Origin: Gemmatimonas sp. UBA7669
GTDB taxonomy: Bacteria > Gemmatimonadota > Gemmatimonadetes > Gemmatimonadales > Gemmatimonadaceae
Reading direction: 5' to 3'
Assembly: GCF_002483225.1 (NCBI RefSeq)
Contig: NZ_DLHL01000026.1
Span: forward strand, 1-33,080
DNA length: 33,080 bases
In this document: positions 1 through 8,545 of the stretch, in pieces
How positions within the stretch are numbered: position 1 is the first letter of the stretch
How the letters are laid out: each line of letters starts with the position of its first letter
Position numbers and translations under genes: made by a program
Notes under the pieces: model-generated
Databases searched by the model: none
Seen by the model: the letters and a program-made list of their open reading frames with translations, nothing else
What the model was told of the DNA's origin: nothing

Positions 1-1385
1 ACGTCCACGGACTTGTTTCCCGTGACCTCGATCATATGTACCGCGAGCAAGGGTCCGAACCAGCGCCAGATCCGCGGACGGCGCTGGATGATCTGTCCCG
101 TGTTCGTGGCAACGTAGACATCGGTTTTTCCGGGATCATCGAACCGGAATCGGTACGTCGGTACGGGGCGATTGAGATCCATGTATAACTGCGGCTCCGA
201 CCCGACGAAGACGAAGGACGGGTTCCCGATCACTTCCCGCCGCGCGATCTCACCCGCCTCGGCTGGATCGAGGCTCTCGATCGGCGCGCCGTCGGAATCG
301 AACACGCGAGGCGCCTCGTCGAGTCGCGGAGTCACCACCCACACATCATTCTCTCCCAGCACTCGCCATTCGATGGCCTGCACCGGTCGCGAACTGTTGG
401 GAAGCACGTTGGACAGGCGGGCCAGCACTTCAGCGGCCGTGGCAAGCGGCCGACCGGTCGAGAACCCGCCATTCCAATCAGCGTGGAAGCTGGACTTGCC
501 GCGGAACGGGTCTTCCAGTGGGCCGAGGTTGAGCCAGAGGTATGCGCCCACCAGCACTTGAATGGTCAGAATGCCACCCGCCACGGCACCGAGCCGACGA
601 TGCAGAATTCGAACCGACCACCTTGCCGTCTCCTGCTGCGGATCGCTCGCTCGCACTGCGCCGCGAGGCCGACGCCACCAGAACAGCAGATACCCGAGGG
701 CGGCGAGGACCATCACGCCCGCCGCGCAGAGGTAAAGCAGGGTCGTCCACGGCCACAGATGCGTCGTCAGCTGGTTCACGTGGAACGTGCGGTACCACCA
801 TTCGAACCGCTCCGAATCCGCGTTCAAGCGCCGTAGCGTGCGGCCCTCGTCGCGCGAGAGGATGAGTTGCGCCGACTGCGCGCCGGCCAGCTTGGCTCGG
901 ACGGCCTCCAGGCGTGGTGCCGCGTAGTAACGGTTGTACTCCGATGCGGGGGTCAAGCTGGAGACGTGGCTGCCCACCAGCGCCTCCCCGGCGACCACGG
1001 TGAGCAGCTCGTCGGACAGCGGATCGAGTCGCTGGCCCGTTCGCGCGTCGAACACCATCGCGAGCGCGTACGGAGTCGGCTTGACGACATACCAGAGATG
1101 CGCGCCGCGTGACTGCAATCGCAGCCAGTACACGCGCTCAATCGAGTGCTCCGCCGCGAGCTTCGCGAGCATCGCGTTCGGACTGACGCTGGCCTCGCTG
1201 AGAGGCACGTCGATCGAATTGTGGGGGTTCAGCTCGTAGCTCCCCGCGAGCCCGTTTTGCGCGTTCATCGTGACCAGCATCATCACGGCGGCGGATACCA
1301 CCCACCCGAGCAGCGGCAGCGTGAGGCCCAAACCCAGCCAGCGATGCCACGCGGCCACATTGCGCTTCGTCCGTGAGCCGATCAA
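1..1385 (-). CDS. PepSY-associated membrane protein (PiuB/FsrB-like putative metal reductase), partial
   Basis: The minus strand is open from 1385 to the left edge (461 codons, C-terminus missing). No ATG fits. The chosen TTG at 1385 follows GAGGAG with a 6-nt gap and gives an N-terminus reading WHRWLGLGL just before the first membrane helix (about residues 18-38), as in PepSY_TM proteins. A soluble periplasmic part follows, then a helix near 210-230 ending in WWRR, a second HRRLGAVAGG helix, and another periplasmic segment ending near HMIEVTG. In this family such proteins pair with TonB receptors and are thought to reduce metal bound to a carrier. Here the gene follows a TonB-dependent receptor by about 120 nt and is probably co-transcribed with it. 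The substrate (iron or copper) is not visible; the copper neighbours favour a cupric or siderophore-linked role by inference only. Confidence 0.85.
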   Translation of the reverse strand, partial: MIGSRTKRNVAAWHRWLGLGLTLPLLGWVVSAAVMMLVTMNAQNGLAGSYELNPHNSIDVPLSEASVSPNAMLAKLAAEHSIERVYWLRLQSRGAHLWYVVKPTPYALAMVFDARTGQRLDPLSDELLTVVAGEALVGSHVSSLTPASEYNRYYAAPRLEAVRAKLAGAQSAQLILSRDEGRTLRRLNADSERFEWWYRTFHVNQLTTHLWPWTTLLYLCAAGVMVLAALGYLLFWWRRPRGAVRASDPQQETARWSVRILHRRLGAVAGGILTIQVLVGAYLWLNLGPLEDPFRGKSSFHADWNGGFSTGRPLATAAEVLARLSNVLPNSSRPVQAIEWRVLGENDVWVVTPRLDEAPRVFDSDGAPIESLDPAEAGEIARREVIGNPSFVFVGSEPQLYMDLNRPVPTYRFRFDDPGKTDVYVATNTGQIIQRRPRIWRWFGPLLAVHMIEVTGNKSVD

Positions 1386-1455
1386 TGAACGCTCCTCGTT
1401 ACTCAACGTCGTAAGACAGACCCGTCAGGCGCGTCGAGCACGCGAGGGCACGGAA

Positions 1456-1498
1456 CCACCGCCGGGGCGGTGGCATCGATCGGAACCGATGCCACCGC
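1456..1498. repeat. Overlapping inverted repeats between receptor and PepSY genes
   Basis: A perfect 12-bp inverted repeat (arms 1467-1478 and 1487-1498, 8-nt loop) lies in the 122-nt gap. Its left arm also pairs perfectly over 8 bp with 1456-1463, so two hairpins compete for 1467-1473. There is no T-run on either strand, so this is not a classical terminator. It may stabilise or attenuate the message between the two cistrons. Confidence 0.6.
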
Positions 1499-1507
1499 AC
1501 CACGCGG

Positions 1508-3874
1508 CTACCAATTTAACCGAATCCCCGCCACGTAGTTCACGCCGGGCAACGGGTTGAAGAACCGTCCGGCGCCCGCGTTGATTTGCGGCTGCGAGGA
1601 GTACTTCTCGGAGAACAGGTTGTTCACCGCCACAAACGGCGCGACGTCCGTCCGCCCGACCCGGCGCGTCCACGCGGCACGCAGGTTCACGAGACGATAC
1701 GCGGGATTCTCCGCGGTGTTGGCGTCATTGAGGAAGAACTTCCCGACTGACTGCACCTCGACGCCCCCGGAGAGGCCGCGTGCGCCCTGATAACGCAGTT
1801 CGAGGAATCCGTTGTGCTTCGGAATTCCCGGCAGCTCATTGCCACCAAAGTCGTTGGCCCCGGCCTCGTATCGAGCGTACGTAAAGTCCGAGTAGGTGTA
1901 AGTGCCCGCGAGGCTGAGCGACCCCGTCAGGGCATACTTCGCGCCGGCCTCGATGCCCTGCTGCTTGACTTCTGCCGCATTCACCAGCGCGCCGAACTGA
2001 CCCGTGGCGGGTGCCGGTCGAACAAAATTCACGTTGACGGCTTGGTCACTCACCCGCTGGCTAAACACCGCGAGCTCGAAGGAACCGCGCCCAACCACTC
2101 CGCGCGTTCCCACCTCGAATGTCCGAATCGACAACGGCTTGACGACCTGATTCGTCACGAACTCTCCGTCTGTCCGCGGTGAATTGCGCAGCTGGCCAAT
2201 GACCGGTGATTCGAAGGACTCGCTGAAGTTCGCGTACGCCGAGAGCGTCTGGCTGATGCGATAGGTCAACCCGAGCTTCGGGGTTACCCGCGTGAACGTG
2301 CGTGGCTCCGTCTGGGCCGCCCGCATCTTGTTCTGCTGCTTGAAGCGAATGTTGTCGTAGCGTGCACCCGCGGTGAGCGTCACCGCAGGGCCCAGTTCGA
2401 GCTCCTCCAGCACATAGACGCCGACACTTGTCGCCTGCTCGTCAAAGGCGGAAATCGCAGTGCCCGCAGCGGCGGTCCCCGGACGCCCCGTCGTCGTCGT
2501 CTGGATCGGTGTGTCGTGGAGGTCTACGCCGGTGGTGAAGCGACTCCCAATCGAGCCAAGCCGTCGCGTGGACAGCAAACGCATGGTGATGCCTCGATTC
2601 AAAAAGCTCTGCTGAAGGAACTGCGTCAACGCGGGGGCTTCGTGGATGGCGCGCGGCACGTAAAAAATCTGCGTCTCAATCTGTTCCGTTTCGCTGAGCG
2701 AGCGTGCCACGTTGAGCCCGAACCGGAATTCATCGAAGCGCCCGAAGTTGTTGAGACGCACACCGCCCACGCGGGTAAACGACGTCGAGTCTGCAATCCG
2801 CGGGGTCGCACGCATCTCATCGATCGTGAGCCCTCCAGGGACATCCTGCCCGAGGTTGTCGTACGACATCACACCAGTCACCGTACTTTTCGCGTCGGGC
2901 CGGTACACAAACTTTGACGAGAATCCCGTCTGGTCGAAGTTGGAGTTGTCGCGGTAGCCGTCCTGCTGCGTGCGCCAGGCGCTCACGAGATAGCTCACGT
3001 TCCCGTCGAACGCCTCGCCCGTGGCCTTGGCGTGCACCCTGGCGAAGCCGAAGCTCCCAGCGAGCACTTGCAGCTGACGACGGTCCGGCCCACCGGTCTC
3101 GCTGGTCATCGAGACGACGCCACCCGCTTGGTTGCCGTACAGCGTGGACGCCGGACCACGCAGTACCTCGATACCTGAAATCGACGACATGTCGAGGTTC
3201 GCGAGATCCTGTCCCGAGCCGCCGGCGTTGTTCTTCGGAATGCCGTCAATCATCAACCGGATGCTGCGGACACCGAACGAGTTCGATGAACCGGCGCCTC
3301 GGATGGCGATGGTGGCGCGAGAAGCGCCACCCAGTTGGTCACGGACGACAAGGCCTGGCACCGTACGCAGCGCCTCCTCGATGCTCGTGTTGCGTCGGCC
3401 AACGCCCTGAATGACTTCCTGCGAGACCAAGCTGACGGATGCCGGGACTTTTGCCAGCTCCTGACCGGTGCGGTTGGCGGAGATGACCACCTGCGCGAGC
3501 GCCGAGGGTACTGCGGTGAGGACGAAGTTCACCGAAGGATCCGTGCCATTCACGACGTCGACGGTCATTACGCTCGGGAGATATCCGATCGACGTTGCCC
3601 GAAGCTGGATGCGACCGACCGCCGCGAGGGGAAGGCTGTATCGACCATCGTCATCAGCGCGTGCCAATCGCTCCGCGCGTCCCCCCGCGTTGAGCAACTC
3701 CACGGTCGCGCGCGGCACTGGGGCACCCGTGGCGGACCGTACCTGACCTCGCACGGTGGCGGCGACCGCCGACTGCTGCGCTGAGAGAGATGTAGCCAAC
3801 GTGCCGCCGAAACAGGCGATTGCTACGAGCGTACGCAACAAGCTCGAACCGGGACGTCTGACGAGAGAGCGCAT
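1508..3874 (-). CDS. TonB-dependent receptor with N-terminal carboxypeptidase-regulatory-like domain
   Basis: A 788-residue outer-membrane receptor. Residues 1-32 are a signal peptide ending SLSAQQ. A CarboxypepD_reg-like beta domain follows (about 38-105: VRGQVRSATGAPVPRATVEL), then the plug (about 130-250) with IEEALRTVPGLVVRD, IRLMIDGIPKNN and VLRGPASTLYGNQAGGV, then a 22-strand-type barrel ending GIRLNW. The terminal Trp replaces the usual Phe. Siderophore-receptor-like features are FSESFESPVIGQLRN and the plug sequence; the ligand cannot be read off. The ATG at 3874 is the only start that keeps the signal peptide intact. A promoter with a copper-regulon-like palindrome lies about 50 nt upstream, and a PepSY gene follows. 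Likely role: TonB/ExbBD-driven uptake of a metal chelate. Confidence 0.92.
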   Translation of the reverse strand: MRSLVRRPGSSLLRTLVAIACFGGTLATSLSAQQSAVAATVRGQVRSATGAPVPRATVELLNAGGRAERLARADDDGRYSLPLAAVGRIQLRATSIGYLPSVMTVDVVNGTDPSVNFVLTAVPSALAQVVISANRTGQELAKVPASVSLVSQEVIQGVGRRNTSIEEALRTVPGLVVRDQLGGASRATIAIRGAGSSNSFGVRSIRLMIDGIPKNNAGGSGQDLANLDMSSISGIEVLRGPASTLYGNQAGGVVSMTSETGGPDRRQLQVLAGSFGFARVHAKATGEAFDGNVSYLVSAWRTQQDGYRDNSNFDQTGFSSKFVYRPDAKSTVTGVMSYDNLGQDVPGGLTIDEMRATPRIADSTSFTRVGGVRLNNFGRFDEFRFGLNVARSLSETEQIETQIFYVPRAIHEAPALTQFLQQSFLNRGITMRLLSTRRLGSIGSRFTTGVDLHDTPIQTTTTGRPGTAAAGTAISAFDEQATSVGVYVLEELELGPAVTLTAGARYDNIRFKQQNKMRAAQTEPRTFTRVTPKLGLTYRISQTLSAYANFSESFESPVIGQLRNSPRTDGEFVTNQVVKPLSIRTFEVGTRGVVGRGSFELAVFSQRVSDQAVNVNFVRPAPATGQFGALVNAAEVKQQGIEAGAKYALTGSLSLAGTYTYSDFTYARYEAGANDFGGNELPGIPKHNGFLELRYQGARGLSGGVEVQSVGKFFLNDANTAENPAYRLVNLRAAWTRRVGRTDVAPFVAVNNLFSEKYSSQPQINAGAGRFFNPLPGVNYVAGIRLNW

Positions 3875-3922
3875 GCGAAATGGGGTTGTTGAAGGGTGGC
3901 AACATTGGCTGACGCGCCGCCG

Positions 3923-3950
3923 ATTTTACAGCGCGTAGTTTGTACGACAA
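3923..3950 (-). promoter_or_regulatory. Putative promoter and BlaI-type operator of the first TonB receptor
   Basis: On the minus strand TTGTCG (3950-3945), a 16-nt spacer and TAAAAT (3928-3923) form a credible sigma70-like promoter. A degenerate copy of the TTTAC-N5-GTAAA palindrome occupies 3925-3939 (plus strand TTTACAGCGCGTAGT), so it overlaps the -10 and spacer. Its left half is perfect; the right half has two mismatches. Confidence 0.45.
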
Positions 3951-4026
3951 CAGATAAAACGCTACCGCGTGCCTTACGCAGTCGCAAGGCGTCTCCGACA
4001 CCGCGTGCCCGGGTGCGCAGCTTCCT

Positions 4027-6291
4027 TCAGAACTGAAGCTGGTAGATCAGACTCACGTTCCGACCCGGATTGGCCGCAAAGCGCTTGATCCGACTCGCCG
4101 CGTCGAAGTAGCGCGCGTCCGCAAGATTGTCGACGCGCAGCGTCATCCGATGTAGGACGTTGCCGACGAGCCACTGCTGTCCGGCGCTCACGTTCACCAG
4201 CGTATACGCCGCGGTCGCAGCGTCCACGCCGCCCGTCACGCGATCCTGCTTGAATCCGTGCCGGATGTCCGTGGCCACGAACCGACGGGCGAGCTCCCAG
4301 CGCAGGCCGCCGCCGATCCGGGCAGGCGGCAGGAAAGGGAGTGGCCCGCCCCCGTCGGCCAATGCCCCTCGCACCAAGTCACCCGAAAGACTCGCGACCC
4401 ACGCCTCGCCTACCCGCGTTTCGATGCTGCCCTCCACGCCGCGCAACGACGCGTTGGCCTGCACGAAGCGCGCGAGCGGCATCGGCGTGCCATCCACAAT
4501 CGTGTCCGACAGAAAGTCCGTTGTGACGTAATTGCTGATTGCGTTGCTGTACGCGGCGACCTGCGCGCTCACGCGCCCGCTCCTCAGGCGCGCAATGAGT
4601 TCCGCACCCAGACTTCGCTCGGCACGCAGCGATGGGTTGCCCACGTCGTAGCTCCCATTCGCGGCGTGCACCCCGTTGGAGTGCAACTCCTCAACAGTCG
4701 GCGCGCGAAACGCGCTGGCAAGGGAGCCGCTGAGACTGAATGCGTCAGAGAGCCGAACACTGGCACCGAGCGAACCGGAGAAGTTATTGAAAGCGCTCGT
4801 CTGCGCCGGACCGAATTTTGCGTTCCCCGCGTCAGATGAAATTGCGTACCGGTCCCATCGCGCCCCAATCTGCAACTGCGTGCCCGAGTCGTGATCCCGC
4901 AGGCGGGACAGGGCAATCTCTTGGAACAAGAAGATCCCGAGACCGACTGAGTTGGCGCCGGGGGTAAGAGCCTCCTCTCCGCTCGCCGCGTACTGCTTAA
5001 AGAGCCCTTGTACTCCGAGCGCGCCCTTTACCCGCCCGAACCCGGTCGCCGCCTGCGCGTTCAGCGTCTGAGTCTTAAGGGAGAAGCTGGTCCCCACCTC
5101 GCCGCCGGGCTCAATCTCATCCTGCGCGAAGTCTTGGACCGTCCCCTCCACACGAAGGTACGAAATACGGCGTGAGCGTAGCTGCACGCCCCCCTTGCCG
5201 CTCAGGCCGACGCGCCGACCATTGAGCCGCACCCCGGCCTGCGGGTCTCCCGGCGCAGACGGGATCCCGTATTCGAAGTCGTAGACGCGCAGCGCGAGTC
5301 CCGCGTTCGCCCGCTCGCCGATCAGCCCGTATCCGACCGTAGCGTTGAGCGCGCGCGAGTCGGTGCCTGAGAGCGTGGTGCCACCCCCGGTGCGCAGGCT
5401 TCCAAGCTCTCGCAATCCGGCGCGCACCGAGACTGCGCTGCGGTCGCCGACGGCCATCGTGCCTCCGGCGCTGAACGCGCCTCCGGGCGTGACTGTCTCG
5501 CCCTGAGTCGCGACATATCCTTCGAAGTGCCCGGGCACCGCAGTCGGAATGTCATTCGATACCACATTTACGACCCCGCCCAGCGCGCTGTTGCCGTATA
5601 GCAGTGTGGCCGGTCCGCGCACCACCTCCAACCGCTGCGCCGCGAGCGGGTCTACAGAGATGCCGTGGTCCGCAGCCGAAGACGCGAGGTCGCCCGCTCG
5701 CTCACCATCCTGAAGAATGAGGATCCGGTCGCCAGTGAGTCCGCGAATGACCGGCATCGTCGCTACTGGTCCTGAATAGCGCTGACTCACACCGGGTTCT
5801 CCGGCCAGGGACGCGGCCACCGAGGAGCCGAGCGCACGCGACAGCGAACGCCCCGAGAGTTCCAGCGCCGCCTGCGTGAGACGGTCCGACTCGGTCCCGG
5901 TGGGCGATGCCGCTACGATCATCGCCGTGAGCCGCAGGGGGGTGGCGGTGAGGCGAATCGTCGCGAGCACCTCAGAATCCTCGGCCGGCACGCGCACCAC
6001 CAGATGTCCCGGCGCGTATCCGAGGAGCATGACACTCAGATGATAGTCGCCGACCGGGACTCCACGAATGGTGAACTTCCCTTCAGCATCGGTCGTCGTA
6101 GCGCGGCCGAGCTCAGCGACGATCACCGTAGCATTGGGAAGCGCGACGCCAGCGGAATCGGTGACAATCCCGTGGACCTTGCCCGCCAGCGTGGCGGCCG
6201 AGCCAGTCGTTGCGGCGATTGGAGCGAGGAGGACGGTGGCGAACAACAGGAGTGCGCGTCGCATGAGACGACGCAATGAGTACGAAATCAT
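4027..6291 (-). CDS. TonB-dependent receptor, ZnuD-like
   Basis: The reading frame extends upstream to 6420, but the ATG at 6291 gives a proper signal peptide (MISYSLRRLMRRALLLFATV... ending near TGSA), so a 754-residue protein is preferred. A carboxypeptidase-regulatory-like domain (VHGIVTDSAGVALPNATVIV) precedes the plug with VIRGLTGDRILILQDGERAG, DHGISVDPLAAQRLEVVRG and PATLLYGNSALGGVVNVV. This plug closely resembles ZnuD-type receptors for zinc and related divalent metals (family knowledge). The C-terminus is LIYQLQF with the canonical terminal Phe. It lies 152 nt upstream of the second receptor and 62 nt downstream of a small Cys/His-rich protein, all on one strand. In this copper-rich setting a Cu or Zn role is inferred. 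Confidence 0.9.
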   Translation of the reverse strand: MISYSLRRLMRRALLLFATVLLAPIAATTGSAATLAGKVHGIVTDSAGVALPNATVIVAELGRATTTDAEGKFTIRGVPVGDYHLSVMLLGYAPGHLVVRVPAEDSEVLATIRLTATPLRLTAMIVAASPTGTESDRLTQAALELSGRSLSRALGSSVAASLAGEPGVSQRYSGPVATMPVIRGLTGDRILILQDGERAGDLASSAADHGISVDPLAAQRLEVVRGPATLLYGNSALGGVVNVVSNDIPTAVPGHFEGYVATQGETVTPGGAFSAGGTMAVGDRSAVSVRAGLRELGSLRTGGGTTLSGTDSRALNATVGYGLIGERANAGLALRVYDFEYGIPSAPGDPQAGVRLNGRRVGLSGKGGVQLRSRRISYLRVEGTVQDFAQDEIEPGGEVGTSFSLKTQTLNAQAATGFGRVKGALGVQGLFKQYAASGEEALTPGANSVGLGIFLFQEIALSRLRDHDSGTQLQIGARWDRYAISSDAGNAKFGPAQTSAFNNFSGSLGASVRLSDAFSLSGSLASAFRAPTVEELHSNGVHAANGSYDVGNPSLRAERSLGAELIARLRSGRVSAQVAAYSNAISNYVTTDFLSDTIVDGTPMPLARFVQANASLRGVEGSIETRVGEAWVASLSGDLVRGALADGGGPLPFLPPARIGGGLRWELARRFVATDIRHGFKQDRVTGGVDAATAAYTLVNVSAGQQWLVGNVLHRMTLRVDNLADARYFDAASRIKRFAANPGRNVSLIYQLQF

Positions 6292-6353
6292 GGGATGGAC
6301 TGAGTCTGAGGGAAATGACGCGGCCAAGCGCCCGGAGTGGGCGCGGCGCAGAC

Positions 6354-6680
6354 TCAGGTGACGGGAGGAGCTCTGGTCGGGGGGCGAAGGAAGGAGAAGG
6401 CTCGCAGGGGAGGCTGACACAGATCCAGCGTCGGCTCAGTCGCTCCAGCGTACGAGGGTGGAAGCAGCGGACCGCTGAGGGCCACCCACCCAGCCTGCCC
6501 CATCTGCTGACAGACTTGGCACACCGCGGGGTCGTGTAGCGGCGGACAGTTGGTCTCGCTCGCGTCCTGCCAGTGAGCTACGATGCGCTCTGCGTGATTG
6601 GTCTGAGCATCGAGCACAGGAATCGCGACCTGGATGGCCGCATACGCGAGCATCAGCAGGGTCGCCGCAAACCGCTTCAT
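6354..6680 (-). CDS. Small exported His/Cys-rich protein, function unknown
   Basis: From the ATG at 6680 the product is 108 residues: MKRFAATLLMLAYAAIQVA is a good signal sequence or anchor, followed by a short region rich in potential metal ligands (HAERIVAHW, then CPPLHDPAVCQVCQQM). The C-terminus (FLRPPTRAPPV) resembles the ends of small DUF2946-like proteins that sit next to TonB receptors, though I cannot assign a family. Longer starts exist in frame (ATG 6743, TTG 6785); none has a clear ribosome-binding site. It precedes the ZnuD-like receptor by 62 nt, suggesting a joint role in metal uptake or delivery. Confidence 0.6.
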   Translation of the reverse strand: MKRFAATLLMLAYAAIQVAIPVLDAQTNHAERIVAHWQDASETNCPPLHDPAVCQVCQQMGQAGWVALSGPLLPPSYAGATEPTLDLCQPPLRAFSFLRPPTRAPPVT

Positions 6681-6860
6681 CGCCGAGCGCCCGGTGTTGG
6701 TGGACGCAGTGGCTCGCGCAAACATGGCAATGGTGAGCTTCATCAGCGCCAAGGAAGAAGAAGCGTGACTGAGATGTTCAGACAACCCTGACGGCGATTG
6801 ACGAGTTCCGTCTGATGGAGCAATCCGGCTTCATCGAGGGCGCCGTCGCCGAACCCGGCG

Positions 6861-7544
6861 CTACTCGGGCCGCCGAGCTCTGTAGAGCGCGATTGTCCCC
6901 AACGACGTGTCCACGTGTCCCTCTTGAACGACCTGCTCGAATCCAGCCGCCACGAACAGCTCCGGCAACCGACCCGCGACGTTGTCGCGCGTGGTCGCCA
7001 CACCATCCAGCGCCTGGACGATGAGAAACAGTGCACGCATCGTGGGACCGCTCGGGCGCCCCCAGTCGGCCACGTGCAACTCGCCCCCGGGGCGCAACAC
7101 GCGGTACGCTTCCGCCGCTGCCTGCTGCTTGCTCTGCCAGGTGAGATGGTGGAAGAATAAGCTCGAGACACCCCGATCGAACGACGCACCTGCATACGGC
7201 AGCTCGTGTGCGAGTGCGCAGTCGAACGCGAGCAAGACCTCGGCCGCGGCGGCTTTGCGCGTGGCGATCCGGAGGACCTCGGGATCGCCATCCACGCCGA
7301 CGATGCGAGTGCTCGGCTCCCTTCGCTTGATTCCAATCGTCAACGAGCCCGTGCCGCAGCCGAGATCAAGGATGTCCAGCTCCGGTCGCGTCACGGCCTG
7401 CGCAATCAGCGCGCCGCGGAAGCGGCGCTCGCGCGTCGTCAATGCGACAGCACGGTCGTACAGCGGCGTCAGGACCCGCAGGCCCAGCGCCGGAACATAC
7501 GTCGAACCCTCGCGCTTTCCTCCTTCCGTTCCCGTCGAGATCAA
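6861..7544 (-). CDS. Class I SAM-dependent methyltransferase (UbiE-like)
   Basis: The Rossmann methyltransferase motifs are clear: motif I DILDLGCGTGSL, the acidic end of strand 2 in IVGVDGDPEV, ASFDRGVSSLFFHHL at motif IV, and YRVLRPGGELHVADWG at post-motif. The frame is open further upstream into the preceding gene. The TTG at 7544 is preferred (227 residues) because it lies just after the stop of the HD-GYP gene (7552) with GAGG about 5 nt before it, suggesting translational coupling. The overall pattern fits UbiE/Methyltransf_11 enzymes acting on a small molecule. The substrate is not visible; it might modify a metal, a metalloid or a lipid. Location: cytoplasm. Confidence 0.82.
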   Translation of the reverse strand: MISTGTEGGKREGSTYVPALGLRVLTPLYDRAVALTTRERRFRGALIAQAVTRPELDILDLGCGTGSLTIGIKRREPSTRIVGVDGDPEVLRIATRKAAAAEVLLAFDCALAHELPYAGASFDRGVSSLFFHHLTWQSKQQAAAEAYRVLRPGGELHVADWGRPSGPTMRALFLIVQALDGVATTRDNVAGRLPELFVAAGFEQVVQEGHVDTSLGTIALYRARRPE

Positions 7545-7551
7545 AATGGCC

Positions 7552-8532
7552 TCACGTTGGGAGTTCCGACTCGGCCTGGCGTCGAGTCCGCCGAATGGCC
7601 GCTTCACCAAGATCCATCATCGCCGCAACGACACGCGGATCGAACTGTGTCCCTGCACCCGCTCGAATCGTCGAGACCGCCTCTGCGTGCGACACGGCAC
7701 CACGGTACGGACGGACCGACGTCAGGGCATCGTACGCATCGACCACGGCGAAGATCCGCGCGCCGACAGGAATCGCGTCCCCGCTGAGCCCCTGCGGATA
7801 GCCGCGACCGTCGTATCGTTCGTGGTGCGTTAGGACGCACTCGGCCGCCTCCGCCGGGATGCCGACGCGACACAAGATGCGATACCCCGCGGCCGGATGC
7901 TCCCGCATGACGGCCTGCTCAGCGGACGTCAGGGGTCCGCTCTTGAGCAGGATCCCGTCCGGCACGGCAATCTTCCCCACGTCGTGCAGCAGCGCACCGA
8001 GTCCAACGGCCTCGCGCCGCGCGGCGTCGAGCCCGAGCCGACGGGACAAGAGCAGCGTGTACGCACGGACGCGCAGCGAGTGCTTCCCGGTGTCGTGCTC
8101 GCGCAAATCGAGCGCCGCCACCAGCCCCGTGACCGCCGCCGCATGCGCCTTCGCGATCTCGTCAAGGAGCCCGCGCTCGCGGTCGAAGAGGAGGCCCACC
8201 ACGGCTCCGACGATCCACAACGTCACGAACTCGCCGAGCTGGTTGGCGCGCTCCATGGCGTCGGACGACCAGCGTAGCAAGGCGTGCAGCGCCAGCATCG
8301 TGCTCATCACGGCGGTCGCGCGGATCGAGCCCCGGAGGCCAAACCAGGCCGCTGCGACCCCCACCGGCAAGAAGTAGAGCTTGCGCGCCGCGATATGCAG
8401 CTGGTGCTGCGCGTGTGTTGCCGTCGGGATGGCGTAGTGCAACGTCGTGATCGCCAGCATCAGTCCGACCAACAGGACGATACGCCGCCGGTGCGACGGC
8501 GAGTCATCCCCTCCGTCCTCCGGCGTCGGCAA
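7552..8532 (-). CDS. Membrane-anchored HD-GYP domain protein
   Basis: 326 residues. The N-terminal third has several hydrophobic helices (about 18-36, 50-66, 72-88, 100-116) and no recognisable sensor fold. The C-terminal HD-GYP domain (about 130-320) has HDTGKHSLRV, the HD pair in LLHDVGKIAVPDG (183-187), the signature HHERYDGRGYP (236-246) and VVDAYDALTS (265-270). Such domains hydrolyse cyclic di-GMP or related cyclic dinucleotides, and the metal and GYP residues look complete. The start is a TTG at 8532, 13 nt after the upstream DUF411 gene, with only a weak ribosome-binding site. Its position inside a copper cluster suggests that metal status may feed into second-messenger turnover (inference). 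Confidence 0.88.
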   Translation of the reverse strand: MPTPEDGGDDSPSHRRRIVLLVGLMLAITTLHYAIPTATHAQHQLHIAARKLYFLPVGVAAAWFGLRGSIRATAVMSTMLALHALLRWSSDAMERANQLGEFVTLWIVGAVVGLLFDRERGLLDEIAKAHAAAVTGLVAALDLREHDTGKHSLRVRAYTLLLSRRLGLDAARREAVGLGALLHDVGKIAVPDGILLKSGPLTSAEQAVMREHPAAGYRILCRVGIPAEAAECVLTHHERYDGRGYPQGLSGDAIPVGARIFAVVDAYDALTSVRPYRGAVSHAEAVSTIRAGAGTQFDPRVVAAMMDLGEAAIRRTRRQAESELPT

Positions 8533-8545
8533 CCAGGCTCTACGC

